Of a DNA stretch of 8,509 nucleotides, positions 1 through 5,418 are shown piece after piece. Position numbers and translations under genes: made by a program. The stretch comes from an uncultured Rubrivivax sp. Lineage in GTDB: Bacteria > Pseudomonadota > Gammaproteobacteria > Burkholderiales > Burkholderiaceae_C. The stretch spans positions 1 to 8,509 of the forward strand of contig CALJUI010000343.1 of the NCBI GenBank assembly GCA_937975735.1, given 5' to 3'. Below the pieces are notes generated by a model that was not told the DNA's origin, did no database searches, and was given only the letters and a program-made list of their open reading frames with translations. Every line of letters starts with the position of its first letter. Position 1 is the first letter of the stretch.

Positions 1-53
1 CCAACTGCCGCATGTGCCTGGTGCAGGTGGAGAAGGCGCCCAAGCCGCTGCCC
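1..53 (+). other. NuoG-like [2Fe-2S] segment at window edge
   Basis: In the frame starting at base 3 the first codons read NCRMCLVQVEKAPKPLP. This is the ferredoxin-like [2Fe-2S] cluster segment of NADH-quinone oxidoreductase subunit G as I know it from betaproteobacteria, where it continues into a Cys-Ala-Thr-Pro-Val stretch. Here it runs instead straight into an unrelated protease tail, with no stop or frame change. The join lies near the shared Leu-Pro codons (about 46-53). Because it sits at the very edge of the window, a chimeric read or assembly join is more likely than a real gene fusion. Confidence 0.6.
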
Positions 54-176
54 GAGTTCGGCAGCGCCGAGGACTTCCCGCTGCAGCAGGCACTGAACCA
101 GTTGCGCGGCCTGCCGGTGATGGCCAGCAAGACGATGGCCGAGCGCCAGGCCGAGGTCGACCCGGCCAAGCGCTGA
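3..176 (+). CDS. S41 (CtpA-type) C-terminal processing protease, C-terminal fragment
   Basis: This is an open frame entering from the window edge and stopping with TGA at 174-176 (57 codons). From about codon 17 it reads PEFGSAEDFPLQQALNQLRG and ends in a charged tail (AERQAEVDPAKR). From memory, this matches the extreme C-terminus of S41 family carboxy-terminal proteases of Burkholderiales, after the PDZ and catalytic domains. These are exported periplasmic serine proteases with a Ser/Lys dyad that process or degrade proteins at their C-termini. The catalytic part is outside the window, so function rests on this tail and on context: S41 genes often precede a moeB-like gene in this group. The upstream 17 codons appear NuoG-derived, so the true upstream protease sequence is probably not shown here. 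Confidence 0.6.
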   Translation, partial: NCRMCLVQVEKAPKPLPEFGSAEDFPLQQALNQLRGLPVMASKTMAERQAEVDPAKR

Positions 177-200
177 GCCGGCACCACCCAGATCCCGCAG

Positions 201-230
201 GGGCCCGCCGGACGTGACGTCGGCGGGCCC
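201..230 (+). terminator. GC-rich hairpin after the protease gene, possible terminator
   Basis: A perfect 10-bp inverted repeat (GGGCCCGCCG at 201-210, CGGCGGGCCC at 221-230) flanks a 10-base loop whose inner bases can also pair (ACGT at 212-215 and 217-220). It starts 24 bases after the protease stop and ends 18 bases before the moeB ATG. Only a short, interrupted T-rich stretch follows (TCGCCTTTGC), so it is not a classical intrinsic terminator. It could terminate weakly, protect the upstream mRNA 3' end, or attenuate read-through into moeB. Confidence 0.5.
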
Positions 231-248
231 TCGCCTTTGCGCCGCGCC

Positions 249-1001
249 ATGAACGACGACCAACTGCTGCGCTACTCGCGCCACATCCTGCTCGACGACA
301 TCGGCATCGAGGGCCAGCAGCGGCTGCACGACGCGCATGTCTTGATCGTCGGTGCCGGCGGCCTGGGGTCGCCGGCGGCGCTGTTCCTGGCCACCGCCGG
401 CGTCGGCCGTCTGACGCTGGTCGACGACGACGTGGTCGACGTGACCAACCTGCAGCGGCAGATCGCGCACAACCTGGCCCGCGTCGGCGCGCCGAAGGCC
501 GAGTCGGCGCGTCAGACCATCGCCGGGATCAACCCGGACGTGGCGGTGCACGCCGTGGTCCGCCGCGCCGACGCCGCCTGGCTCGACGAGAAGGTCCCCC
601 AGGCCGACGTCGTGCTCGACTGCTCCGACAACTTCCGCACCCGCCACGCAGTCAACGCAGCCTGCGTGCGGCACGCCAAGCCGCTGGTCGCCGGCGCAGC
701 GATCGGCTTCGACGCGCAGATCTCGGTCTACGACAGCCGGCAAGCGGACATGCCCTGCTACGCCTGCCTGTTCCCGCCCGAGGCGGCGTTCGAGGACGTG
801 GCCTGCTCGACGATGGGCGTGTTCGCGCCGCTGGTCGGCATCGTCGGCAGCGTGCAGGCGGCCGAGGCGCTGAAGCTGATCGTCGGCATCGGCACCTCGC
901 TCGCCGGTCGCCTGCAGATGCTCGACGCGCGCACGATGACGTGGACCGAGCTGGCGATCGCGCGCCAGCCGCAGTGCAGCGTCTGCGCCGCGCGCGGCTG
1001 A
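249..1001 (+). CDS. moeB: MoeB/ThiF/HesA family sulfur-carrier adenylyltransferase
   Basis: This 250-residue cytoplasmic protein belongs to the E1-like family that adenylates the C-terminal Gly-Gly of sulfur carriers (MoaD for molybdopterin, ThiS for thiazole) using ATP. Visible features are the nucleotide-binding loop GAGGLG (35-40), the NLQRQ motif (67-71), Lys83, and the DCSDN motif (124-128). Also present are Cys186 in the CSTMGVFAPL segment, at the place of E. coli MoeB Cys187, and two CxxC zinc pairs (Cys170/173, Cys243/246). Length matches E. coli MoeB (249). I chose ATG 249 because MNDDQLLRYSRHILL is the usual family N-terminus; an in-frame TTG at 237 is less likely. No clear ribosome binding site precedes it. 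MoeB and ThiF are hard to separate by sequence and no moa or thi gene is adjacent. It ends 9 bases from the convergent alcohol dehydrogenase gene. Confidence 0.88.
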   Translation: MNDDQLLRYSRHILLDDIGIEGQQRLHDAHVLIVGAGGLGSPAALFLATAGVGRLTLVDDDVVDVTNLQRQIAHNLARVGAPKAESARQTIAGINPDVAVHAVVRRADAAWLDEKVPQADVVLDCSDNFRTRHAVNAACVRHAKPLVAGAAIGFDAQISVYDSRQADMPCYACLFPPEAAFEDVACSTMGVFAPLVGIVGSVQAAEALKLIVGIGTSLAGRLQMLDARTMTWTELAIARQPQCSVCAARG

Positions 1002-1010
1002 GCCGAGGCC

Positions 1011-2018
1011 TCAGGCCGCCGGCTCGAGCACGACCTTGGCCGAGGCCAGGCGGCCGTGGTGCAGGTCGTCGAAGGCCTGTGCGCCTTGAGCCAGCGGCCG
1101 CCGCTCGACCCAGGACAGGTCGCCGAACACGCCGCGGTCGAGCGCGGCGACGGTGGCCCGCAGGTCGGCCATGCCGTAGGTGTAGGTGCCCAGCAGCGTG
1201 ATCTCCGCCAGCGTCAGCTTGCGCATGTCGATCTCGCTGGCCCAGTCCTGCAGTCCGATGTGCATCACGACGCCGCCCGGACGCACCGCCGCCAGCGCGG
1301 CCTTGCGCGTGATCGCGCTGCCGACCGCGTCGATGACGAGGTCGAAGGCGTTCTCCGCGGCCTGCCGCTCGCGCGGGTCGAAGGTGGTGCAGCGCGCATG
1401 CGTTTCCAGCGAGATGCGGCGCAGCGGATTGACCTCGGCCACCTCGAGTTGGTCGGCGCCCTGGTGGCGCAGCAGCAGCGCCGCGAGCATGCCGATCGCG
1501 CCGCCACCGAGCACCAGCACCCGCCCTTCGTGGATCGGCCGGGTCATCGCGCGCGCCGACAGGTTGATCGCGTGCAGCGCGGTCGCGGCCGGTTCGGTCA
1601 GCGCGGCGGCGACCGGGCTCAGCGAATCGGGCACCTCGATCAGGCAGCGGCCGGGGATGCCCATGCGCTCGGCGAAGGCGCCCGGCCGCGTCATGCCGAC
1701 CATCGTGCGGTTCGCGCACAGGTTGTCGCGGCCCTGCACGCAGTAGTCGCAATGGCCGCAGGTGATCAGCGGGTTGCCGGTGACGCGGCGTCCGACGGCC
1801 CAGTCCGCACTGGCGCTCTCGACCACGGTGCCGGCGAACTCGTGACCGAGCACCAGGCCGGGTTTGCGACGCGGGTCATGGCCATGGTAGGCATGCAGGT
1901 CGGAGCCGCAGATCCCGACCGCGTCGATGCGTACGACCACGTCGCCGGGCGCCGGCGAGGGCTCGTCGCGGTCGAGCAGCTGGACCTGATTCGGTTGGGT
2001 GTAGACGAGGGCTTTCAT
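1011..2018 (-). CDS. Zinc-dependent alcohol dehydrogenase, candidate DHPS 2-dehydrogenase
   Basis: This 335-residue medium-chain (MDR) dehydrogenase of the sorbitol/threonine/L-idonate dehydrogenase type is the last gene of the operon. Catalytic zinc ligands are Cys37 (GICGSD), His59-Glu60 (GHE) and Glu142 (TEP); structural zinc ligands are Cys87, Cys90, Cys93 and Cys101. The Rossmann motif GGGAIG lies at 171-176. An acidic residue near the end of the second strand (Glu195, in VAEVNP) suggests NAD rather than NADP. Beside HpsN and a short-chain dehydrogenase it fits one of the two DHPS 2-dehydrogenases (HpsO/HpsP) that interconvert the DHPS enantiomers through the 2-keto compound; I do not assign which name applies. 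The alternative is a sugar-acid or polyol dehydrogenase, since L-idonate pathways also pair an MDR with an SDR. The ATG start is supported by a strong ribosome binding site 5 bases upstream. Confidence 0.85.
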   Translation of the reverse strand: MKALVYTQPNQVQLLDRDEPSPAPGDVVVRIDAVGICGSDLHAYHGHDPRRKPGLVLGHEFAGTVVESASADWAVGRRVTGNPLITCGHCDYCVQGRDNLCANRTMVGMTRPGAFAERMGIPGRCLIEVPDSLSPVAAALTEPAATALHAINLSARAMTRPIHEGRVLVLGGGAIGMLAALLLRHQGADQLEVAEVNPLRRISLETHARCTTFDPRERQAAENAFDLVIDAVGSAITRKAALAAVRPGGVVMHIGLQDWASEIDMRKLTLAEITLLGTYTYGMADLRATVAALDRGVFGDLSWVERRPLAQGAQAFDDLHHGRLASAKVVLEPAA

Positions 2019-2023
2019 CGGTT

Positions 2024-2029
2024 TCCTTC
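2024..2029 (-). promoter_or_regulatory. Ribosome binding site of the zinc alcohol dehydrogenase
   Basis: On the minus strand GAAGGA lies 5 bases before the ATG at 2018 and overlaps the last two bases (GA) of the TGA stop of the upstream short-chain dehydrogenase gene (2028-2030). This fixes the start of the dehydrogenase and points to translational coupling. It is the clearest Shine-Dalgarno sequence in the operon; the other two genes have weak ones. Confidence 0.7.
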
Positions 2030-2795
2030 AAAGGGCGGTGTAGCCGCCGTCGACCATCAGGGTCTGGCCGGTGATGTAGGCGCTGGCGACGCTGGCCAGG
2101 AAGACGGTGGCGCCGTGCAGATCCTCGAGCCGCCCGTTGCGACCGATCGCGGTGCGCGAGGCATGCATCGCCGACAGCGCCGGGTCGGCGAACACCGGCG
2201 CGGTGAGTTCCGTGGGGAAGAAGCCCGGCCCGATCGCGTTGCAGGTGACGCCCTTCGCCGACCAGGCCTGGGCGATCGCCCGCGTCAGCTGAACGACACC
2301 ACCCTTGCCGGCGCCGTACGGCGCGCTGTTGGCGAACGCGCGGGTCGACTGCAGCGACGCGATGTTGATGATGCGGCCATGGCCGCGCTCGGCCATGCCC
2401 GGCGCCAGCGCCTGCGTCAGGAAGAACGGCGCCGACAGGTGCAGTGCGATCTGCTGGTTCCAGCTCTGCGGCGTGACCTCGGCGAAGGGCTGGCGCAGGT
2501 TGACGCCGGCGGCGTTGACGAGGATGTCCACCGGGCTGCGCGCGGCGATCGCCCGGCCGGCCTCCGGCAGCGCGTCGGTGTCGCCGAGGTCGAGCGCGAG
2601 CACGTCGCACGCGATGCCCTCGGCGCGCAGCCGGCCGGCGGCGGTCTCGAGCGCATCGGCGCGGCGCGCGACCAGCAGCAGCGAGGCCCCCGCGCGGCCG
2701 AGCGCCAGCGCCATCGTCTCGCCGATGCCGGCGTTGCCGCCGGTGACCACCGCGTGGCGGCCGCGCAGCGAGAAGGCCTGCTCGATCCAGGCCAC
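2028..2795 (-). CDS. SDR family oxidoreductase, candidate DHPS 2-dehydrogenase
   Basis: This is a classical short-chain dehydrogenase of 255 residues, the usual family length. It has the cofactor loop TGGNAGIG (18-25), NAAG at 94-97, Ser147, the YxxxK pair Tyr160/Lys164, the PGFFPTE segment (190-196) and the C-terminal TGQTLMVDGG (242-251). The basic pair Arg44-Arg45 after the second strand suggests NADP(H). The usual catalytic Asn of the SDR tetrad appears to be His119 (ALHLSAPF), a replacement also seen in some VHL-type SDRs. It resembles gluconate 5-dehydrogenases. It is the middle gene of the operon, 4 bases after hpsN and 9 bases before the zinc alcohol dehydrogenase. The start is GTG at 2795 with a weak AAGG-type site upstream, so translation is probably coupled. 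By context it likely works with the zinc enzyme to interconvert DHPS enantiomers; a sugar-acid substrate is the alternative. Confidence 0.85.
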   Translation of the reverse strand: MAWIEQAFSLRGRHAVVTGGNAGIGETMALALGRAGASLLLVARRADALETAAGRLRAEGIACDVLALDLGDTDALPEAGRAIAARSPVDILVNAAGVNLRQPFAEVTPQSWNQQIALHLSAPFFLTQALAPGMAERGHGRIINIASLQSTRAFANSAPYGAGKGGVVQLTRAIAQAWSAKGVTCNAIGPGFFPTELTAPVFADPALSAMHASRTAIGRNGRLEDLHGATVFLASVASAYITGQTLMVDGGYTAL

Positions 2796-2799
2796 GGCG

Positions 2800-4113
2800 T
2801 CAGACCTTGACGTGTTCGCCGAGGTCGAAGGTCTGGCCGGGGAAGTACTTCTCCAGCCGCGCGTCGGCGGTCAGGGCGTGGCCCTCCATGCCCTCCAGGC
2901 GCGAGATGCGCGCGGTGACCTCGCCGATGTCGCGTGCGGCGTCGCGCGTCATGCGTTGCCAGGTCAGCGTCTTCATGAACTTGTGCACCGACAGGCCACC
3001 CGAGTAGCGGCCGGCGCCCTTGGTCGGCAGCACGTGGTTCGGCCCGCTGGCCTTGTCGCCGTAGGCCACGGTGGTCTCCTCGCCGAGGAAGAGCGAGCCG
3101 TAGTTGGTGAGCCGGCCCAGCCACCAGTCGAGGTCGGCGGCGTGCACCTCCAGGTGCTCGCTGGCGTAGCGGTCGGAGATCTCGGCAACCTCCTCGCGGG
3201 TGTCGCAGACGATGACCTCGCCATAGTCGCGCCAGGCGCTGCCGGCCGCGTCGCGCGCGGTCGGCGGCAGCGCCTCGACCAGCGCCGGCACCCGCTTCAT
3301 CACCTCCTCCGCGAGCTTCTTGTCGTCGGTGAACAGCCAGGCCGGTGACTCGTGGCCATGCTCGGCCTGGCCGACGAGGTCGATCGCGACGATCGCCGGG
3401 TCGGCGGTCTTGTCGGCGATCACGGCGACTTCCGACGGGCCGGCGAACACGTCGATGCCGACCTTGCCGAACAGCGTGCGCTTGGCCTCCGCGACGAACT
3501 TGTTGCCCGGGCCGACGATGACGTCGGCCGGCTGGCCCGTGAACAGCCCGTAGGCCATCGTCGCGATCGCCTGCACACCGCCCAGCGTCATGATGACGTC
3601 CGCGCCGGCGGCCTTGAACGCATAGAGCACGTAGGGGTGCATGCCGCCGCCGCGGAACGGCGACGAACAGGCGATCACGGTCTTGACGCCGGCGGCCTTG
3701 GCGGTGGTCACCGTCATGTAGGCCGAGGCGATGTGCGCGTAGCGACCGGCCGGCGCGTAGCAGCCGACCACGTTGACCGGCAGCACGATCTGCCCCGCGG
3801 TGACGCCCTTGTGCAGTTCGACCTGGGTGTCGGTGATCGAGGCCTTCTGGGCGAGCGCGAAGTCGCGGATCTGCTTGATCGCGAAATCGATGTCGGCCCG
3901 CACCTGCTTGGGCACTTCGGCAACCGCGCGGTCGATGTCGGCCTCGCTCATCACGATGTCGCCGGTCCACTTGTCCAGCGACTTCGCGTAGCCGCGCACG
4001 GCCTCCTCGCCGCCCGACTCGATCGCGGCGAGCATCTCGTTCACCACCTTCTGGGCGGTGGCGGTCTCGGTCTCCGGCGTCTTCGACGCCTTCTTCAGGT
4101 AGGTGATGGCCAT
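2800..4113 (-). CDS. hpsN: HisD-family dehydrogenase, probable sulfopropanediol 3-dehydrogenase HpsN
   Basis: This 437-residue cytoplasmic enzyme has the histidinol dehydrogenase fold. HisD-family enzymes oxidise a primary alcohol in two NAD-dependent steps to the acid; HpsN does so on (R)-2,3-dihydroxypropane-1-sulfonate, giving (R)-sulfolactate. Visible are GPGNKF (201-206), GPSEVAVIAD (225-234) and the zinc ligands Gln249, His252, Asp353 and His412, equivalent to E. coli HisD Gln259, His262, Asp360 and His419. The catalytic pair is Glu319-His320 (SEHL), and His360 and Glu407 are also kept. It is probably not biosynthetic HisD, because no his gene is nearby. It leads a catabolic-style operon with two alcohol dehydrogenases and a divergent LacI regulator, and has the family-typical start MAITYLKKASKTPE. 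ATG 4113 has a weak AGG site 7 bases upstream. A promoter and operator lie directly upstream. The HpsN assignment rests on remembered family features and gene set; another diol or polyol substrate remains possible. Confidence 0.75.
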   Translation of the reverse strand: MAITYLKKASKTPETETATAQKVVNEMLAAIESGGEEAVRGYAKSLDKWTGDIVMSEADIDRAVAEVPKQVRADIDFAIKQIRDFALAQKASITDTQVELHKGVTAGQIVLPVNVVGCYAPAGRYAHIASAYMTVTTAKAAGVKTVIACSSPFRGGGMHPYVLYAFKAAGADVIMTLGGVQAIATMAYGLFTGQPADVIVGPGNKFVAEAKRTLFGKVGIDVFAGPSEVAVIADKTADPAIVAIDLVGQAEHGHESPAWLFTDDKKLAEEVMKRVPALVEALPPTARDAAGSAWRDYGEVIVCDTREEVAEISDRYASEHLEVHAADLDWWLGRLTNYGSLFLGEETTVAYGDKASGPNHVLPTKGAGRYSGGLSVHKFMKTLTWQRMTRDAARDIGEVTARISRLEGMEGHALTADARLEKYFPGQTFDLGEHVKV

Positions 4114-4167
4114 GGCGGAACCTGCGGTCTGAGGAGTGGATGGACACAGACCGGACCCCGGCCCGAG

Positions 4168-4185
4168 TCTGCAAGCGCTTACAGA
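4168..4185. promoter_or_regulatory. LacI-family operator O1, at the hpsN operon start site
   Basis: TCTGCAAGCGCTTACAGA is an 18-bp palindrome with only one mismatched pair (8 of 9 pairs) centred between 4176 and 4177. It contains AAGCGCTT with the central CG typical of LacI/CcpA-type operators. It abuts the -10 element of the hpsN operon promoter and covers the expected transcription start near 4178, so bound repressor would block initiation. The obvious binder is the divergently encoded LacI regulator. Confidence 0.82.
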
Positions 4186-4213
4186 GTATGGGCAGACCCG
4201 ATGGCTCTGTCAA
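4185..4213 (-). promoter_or_regulatory. Sigma70-like promoter of the hpsN operon
   Basis: Reading the minus strand, a perfect -35 TTGACA (4208-4213) is followed by a 17-base spacer and CATACT as -10 (4185-4190, four of six consensus bases). The predicted start is near 4178, giving a leader of about 65 bases before the hpsN ATG. The operator palindrome begins at the downstream edge of the -10, so this should be a strong promoter shut by the repressor. Confidence 0.75.
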
Positions 4214-4218
4214 GGGCA

Positions 4219-4247
4219 TTCACCCGCAGGCGTCGGCGGTTTATCCT
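4219..4247 (+). promoter_or_regulatory. Candidate promoter of the LacI-family regulator
   Basis: TTCACC (4219-4224) and TATCCT (4242-4247) are 17 bases apart, each matching four of six sigma70 consensus bases. Its -35 lies 5 bases from the -35 of the divergent hpsN promoter, so the two are back to back and may compete for polymerase. The predicted start near 4254 would leave about 47 bases of leader holding operator O2. Confidence 0.5.
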
Positions 4248-4281
4248 CTGGCCTGCCACCGTGCCGGCACTCGAGCCCGCA

Positions 4282-4297
4282 CTGCAAGCGCTTTCCG
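4282..4297. promoter_or_regulatory. Second LacI-type operator O2, next to regulator start codon
   Basis: CTGCAAGCGCTTTCCG shares twelve leading bases (CTGCAAGCGCTT) with O1 and pairs at 6 of 8 positions around a centre between 4289 and 4290. It ends 3 bases before the regulator ATG, in the place where a ribosome binding site would be expected. The centres of O1 and O2 are 113 bp apart, compatible with looping or with a downstream roadblock giving autorepression. The weaker symmetry suggests lower affinity than O1. Confidence 0.65.
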
Positions 4298-4300
4298 ACG

Positions 4301-5353
4301 ATGCCCCCGACCCGGACACCAACCCTCGAAGACGTCGCCCAGGCCGCCGGGGTGTCCACGGCCACGGTGTCGCGCGCCCTGAACAAGCCCGGCACGGTGC
4401 GCCCGGCGCTGCGCGCGCAGGTGCTGGCCGCGGTCGAGCGGCTGGGCTACGTCGCCCACGCCGGCGCGCGCGCGATGTCGCTGCGCCGCAGCGGCACCGT
4501 CGGCGTCATCGTGCCGACCGTCGACAACGCGATCTTCGCGCTCGGCCTGCAGGCCTTCCAGCAGGAGATGGCGCGCGCCGGCGTGGTCGTGCTGCTGGCG
4601 ATCAGCGACTACGACGCGGCGCAGGAAGAGGCGCAGGCCAAGGCGCTGCTCGCCCGCGGCGTCGACGCGCTCGCCCTGACCGGCATCAGCCAGCGCGCGT
4701 CACTGATGGCGATGCTGGCCCAGCGCGGCCTGCCGTGGATCCACATCGGCAGCTTCCCGGCCCCGGCAGGCGCGGCCTGCGTGGGCTTCCGCAACCGTGA
4801 CGCCATCGTGCGAGCGGTGCAATACCTGCTCGACCTGAAGCACCGCCGGATCGGCATGCTGGCCGGCCGCAGCGCCGACAACGACCGCGCCGCCGGCCGC
4901 ATCCAGGGCGTGCGCGACGCGCTCGGCGCCGCCGGCCTGGCGCCCTGCGGGCTGATCGAGGCCCCGTACACGTTGGCCGCGGCGCGCGACGGCACGCGCA
5001 GCTTGCTCGCGGCGAAGCCGGCACCGACGGCCATCGTCTGCGGCAACGACGTGCTCGCCTGGGGCGCGATGCTCGAATGCCAGGCGCAGGGCATCGACGT
5101 GCCAGGCCAGCTGTCGGTGGTCGGGTTCGACGACCTCGAGCTGTCGCGCCAGTGGCGGCCGGCGCTGACGACGGTCCAGGTGCCGACCGAGCGCATGTGG
5201 GCGCTGGCTGCCGCCCATCTGCTCGACCGCGTCGAGGGGCGCGACCGGCAGCCGACGCAGCTGGAGATCCCGGTCGAGCTGGTCGTGCGCGATTCCACCG
5301 CTGCGCCGCCGCGCAGGGTCCGCCCGGTCGCCGAGCCGCGGCTCCCCGGATAG
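4301..5353 (+). CDS. LacI-family transcriptional repressor
   Basis: This 350-residue DNA-binding regulator is divergent from the hpsN operon. It has an N-terminal helix-turn-helix (TLEDVAQAAGVSTATVSRALN, residues 8-28), a hinge around AGARAMSLRR (54-63), and a periplasmic-binding-protein-like effector domain from about 66 to 330. The effector domain contains VIVPTVDNAIFA, CGNDVLAWG and VVGFDDLELS. The recognition helix matches regulators that bind operators with an AAGCGCTT core, and two such sites lie just upstream. The hinge carries Met59 where a Leu is usual. I chose ATG 4301 because it gives the standard LacI N-terminus; extending the frame upstream would translate through the promoter region. 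No Shine-Dalgarno is visible because O2 occupies that position. The effector is probably an intermediate or substrate of the operon (DHPS or a relative), which is inference. No hps regulator name is assigned. Confidence 0.9.
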   Translation: MPPTRTPTLEDVAQAAGVSTATVSRALNKPGTVRPALRAQVLAAVERLGYVAHAGARAMSLRRSGTVGVIVPTVDNAIFALGLQAFQQEMARAGVVVLLAISDYDAAQEEAQAKALLARGVDALALTGISQRASLMAMLAQRGLPWIHIGSFPAPAGAACVGFRNRDAIVRAVQYLLDLKHRRIGMLAGRSADNDRAAGRIQGVRDALGAAGLAPCGLIEAPYTLAAARDGTRSLLAAKPAPTAIVCGNDVLAWGAMLECQAQGIDVPGQLSVVGFDDLELSRQWRPALTTVQVPTERMWALAAAHLLDRVEGRDRQPTQLEIPVELVVRDSTAAPPRRVRPVAEPRLPG

Positions 5354-5382
5354 GCCCGCTGCCGACGCGAAAGCGCCAAGCC

Positions 5383-5391
5383 TGATAGGGT
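5383..5391 (+). promoter_or_regulatory. Possible extended -10 promoter of gshA
   Basis: TGATAGGGT resembles an extended -10 element (TG, one base, then TAGGGT) about 28 bases before the gshA ATG, with no convincing -35. A short 5-bp inverted repeat (CTCGG 5392-5396, CCGAG 5404-5408) follows it. This is weak evidence. gshA could also be read from the regulator gene, whose stop is 65 bases upstream with no visible terminator. Confidence 0.25.
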
Positions 5392-5418
5392 CTCGGCTGG
5401 ATTCCGAGCCGCCACCCC

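Noticed and set aside
237..248. TTG start for moeB four codons upstream
   Set aside because: The ATG at 249 gives the family-typical N-terminus and the extra residues MRRA have no counterpart in the family.
1056..2810. 584-codon plus-strand frame opposite the two alcohol dehydrogenase genes
   Set aside because: It is a shadow of two genes with complete active sites; no motif and no start signal.
2800..4113. Biosynthetic histidinol dehydrogenase (hisD)
   Set aside because: There are no his genes nearby; the gene sits in a catabolic-style operon with two alcohol dehydrogenases under a LacI repressor. The catalytic residues alone do not distinguish the two.
2417..4219. 600-codon minus-strand frame overlapping hpsN
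   Set aside because: It is a different frame of the same strand as hpsN and the SDR, full of Arg runs, and crosses the hpsN promoter region.
4136..4300. Upstream extension of the LacI regulator
   Set aside because: It would add 55 residues with no family similarity and run through the promoters and operators; ATG 4301 gives the standard HTH N-terminus.
5392..5408. Terminator between the regulator and gshA
   Set aside because: It has only a 5-bp stem with a 7-base loop and no T tract.
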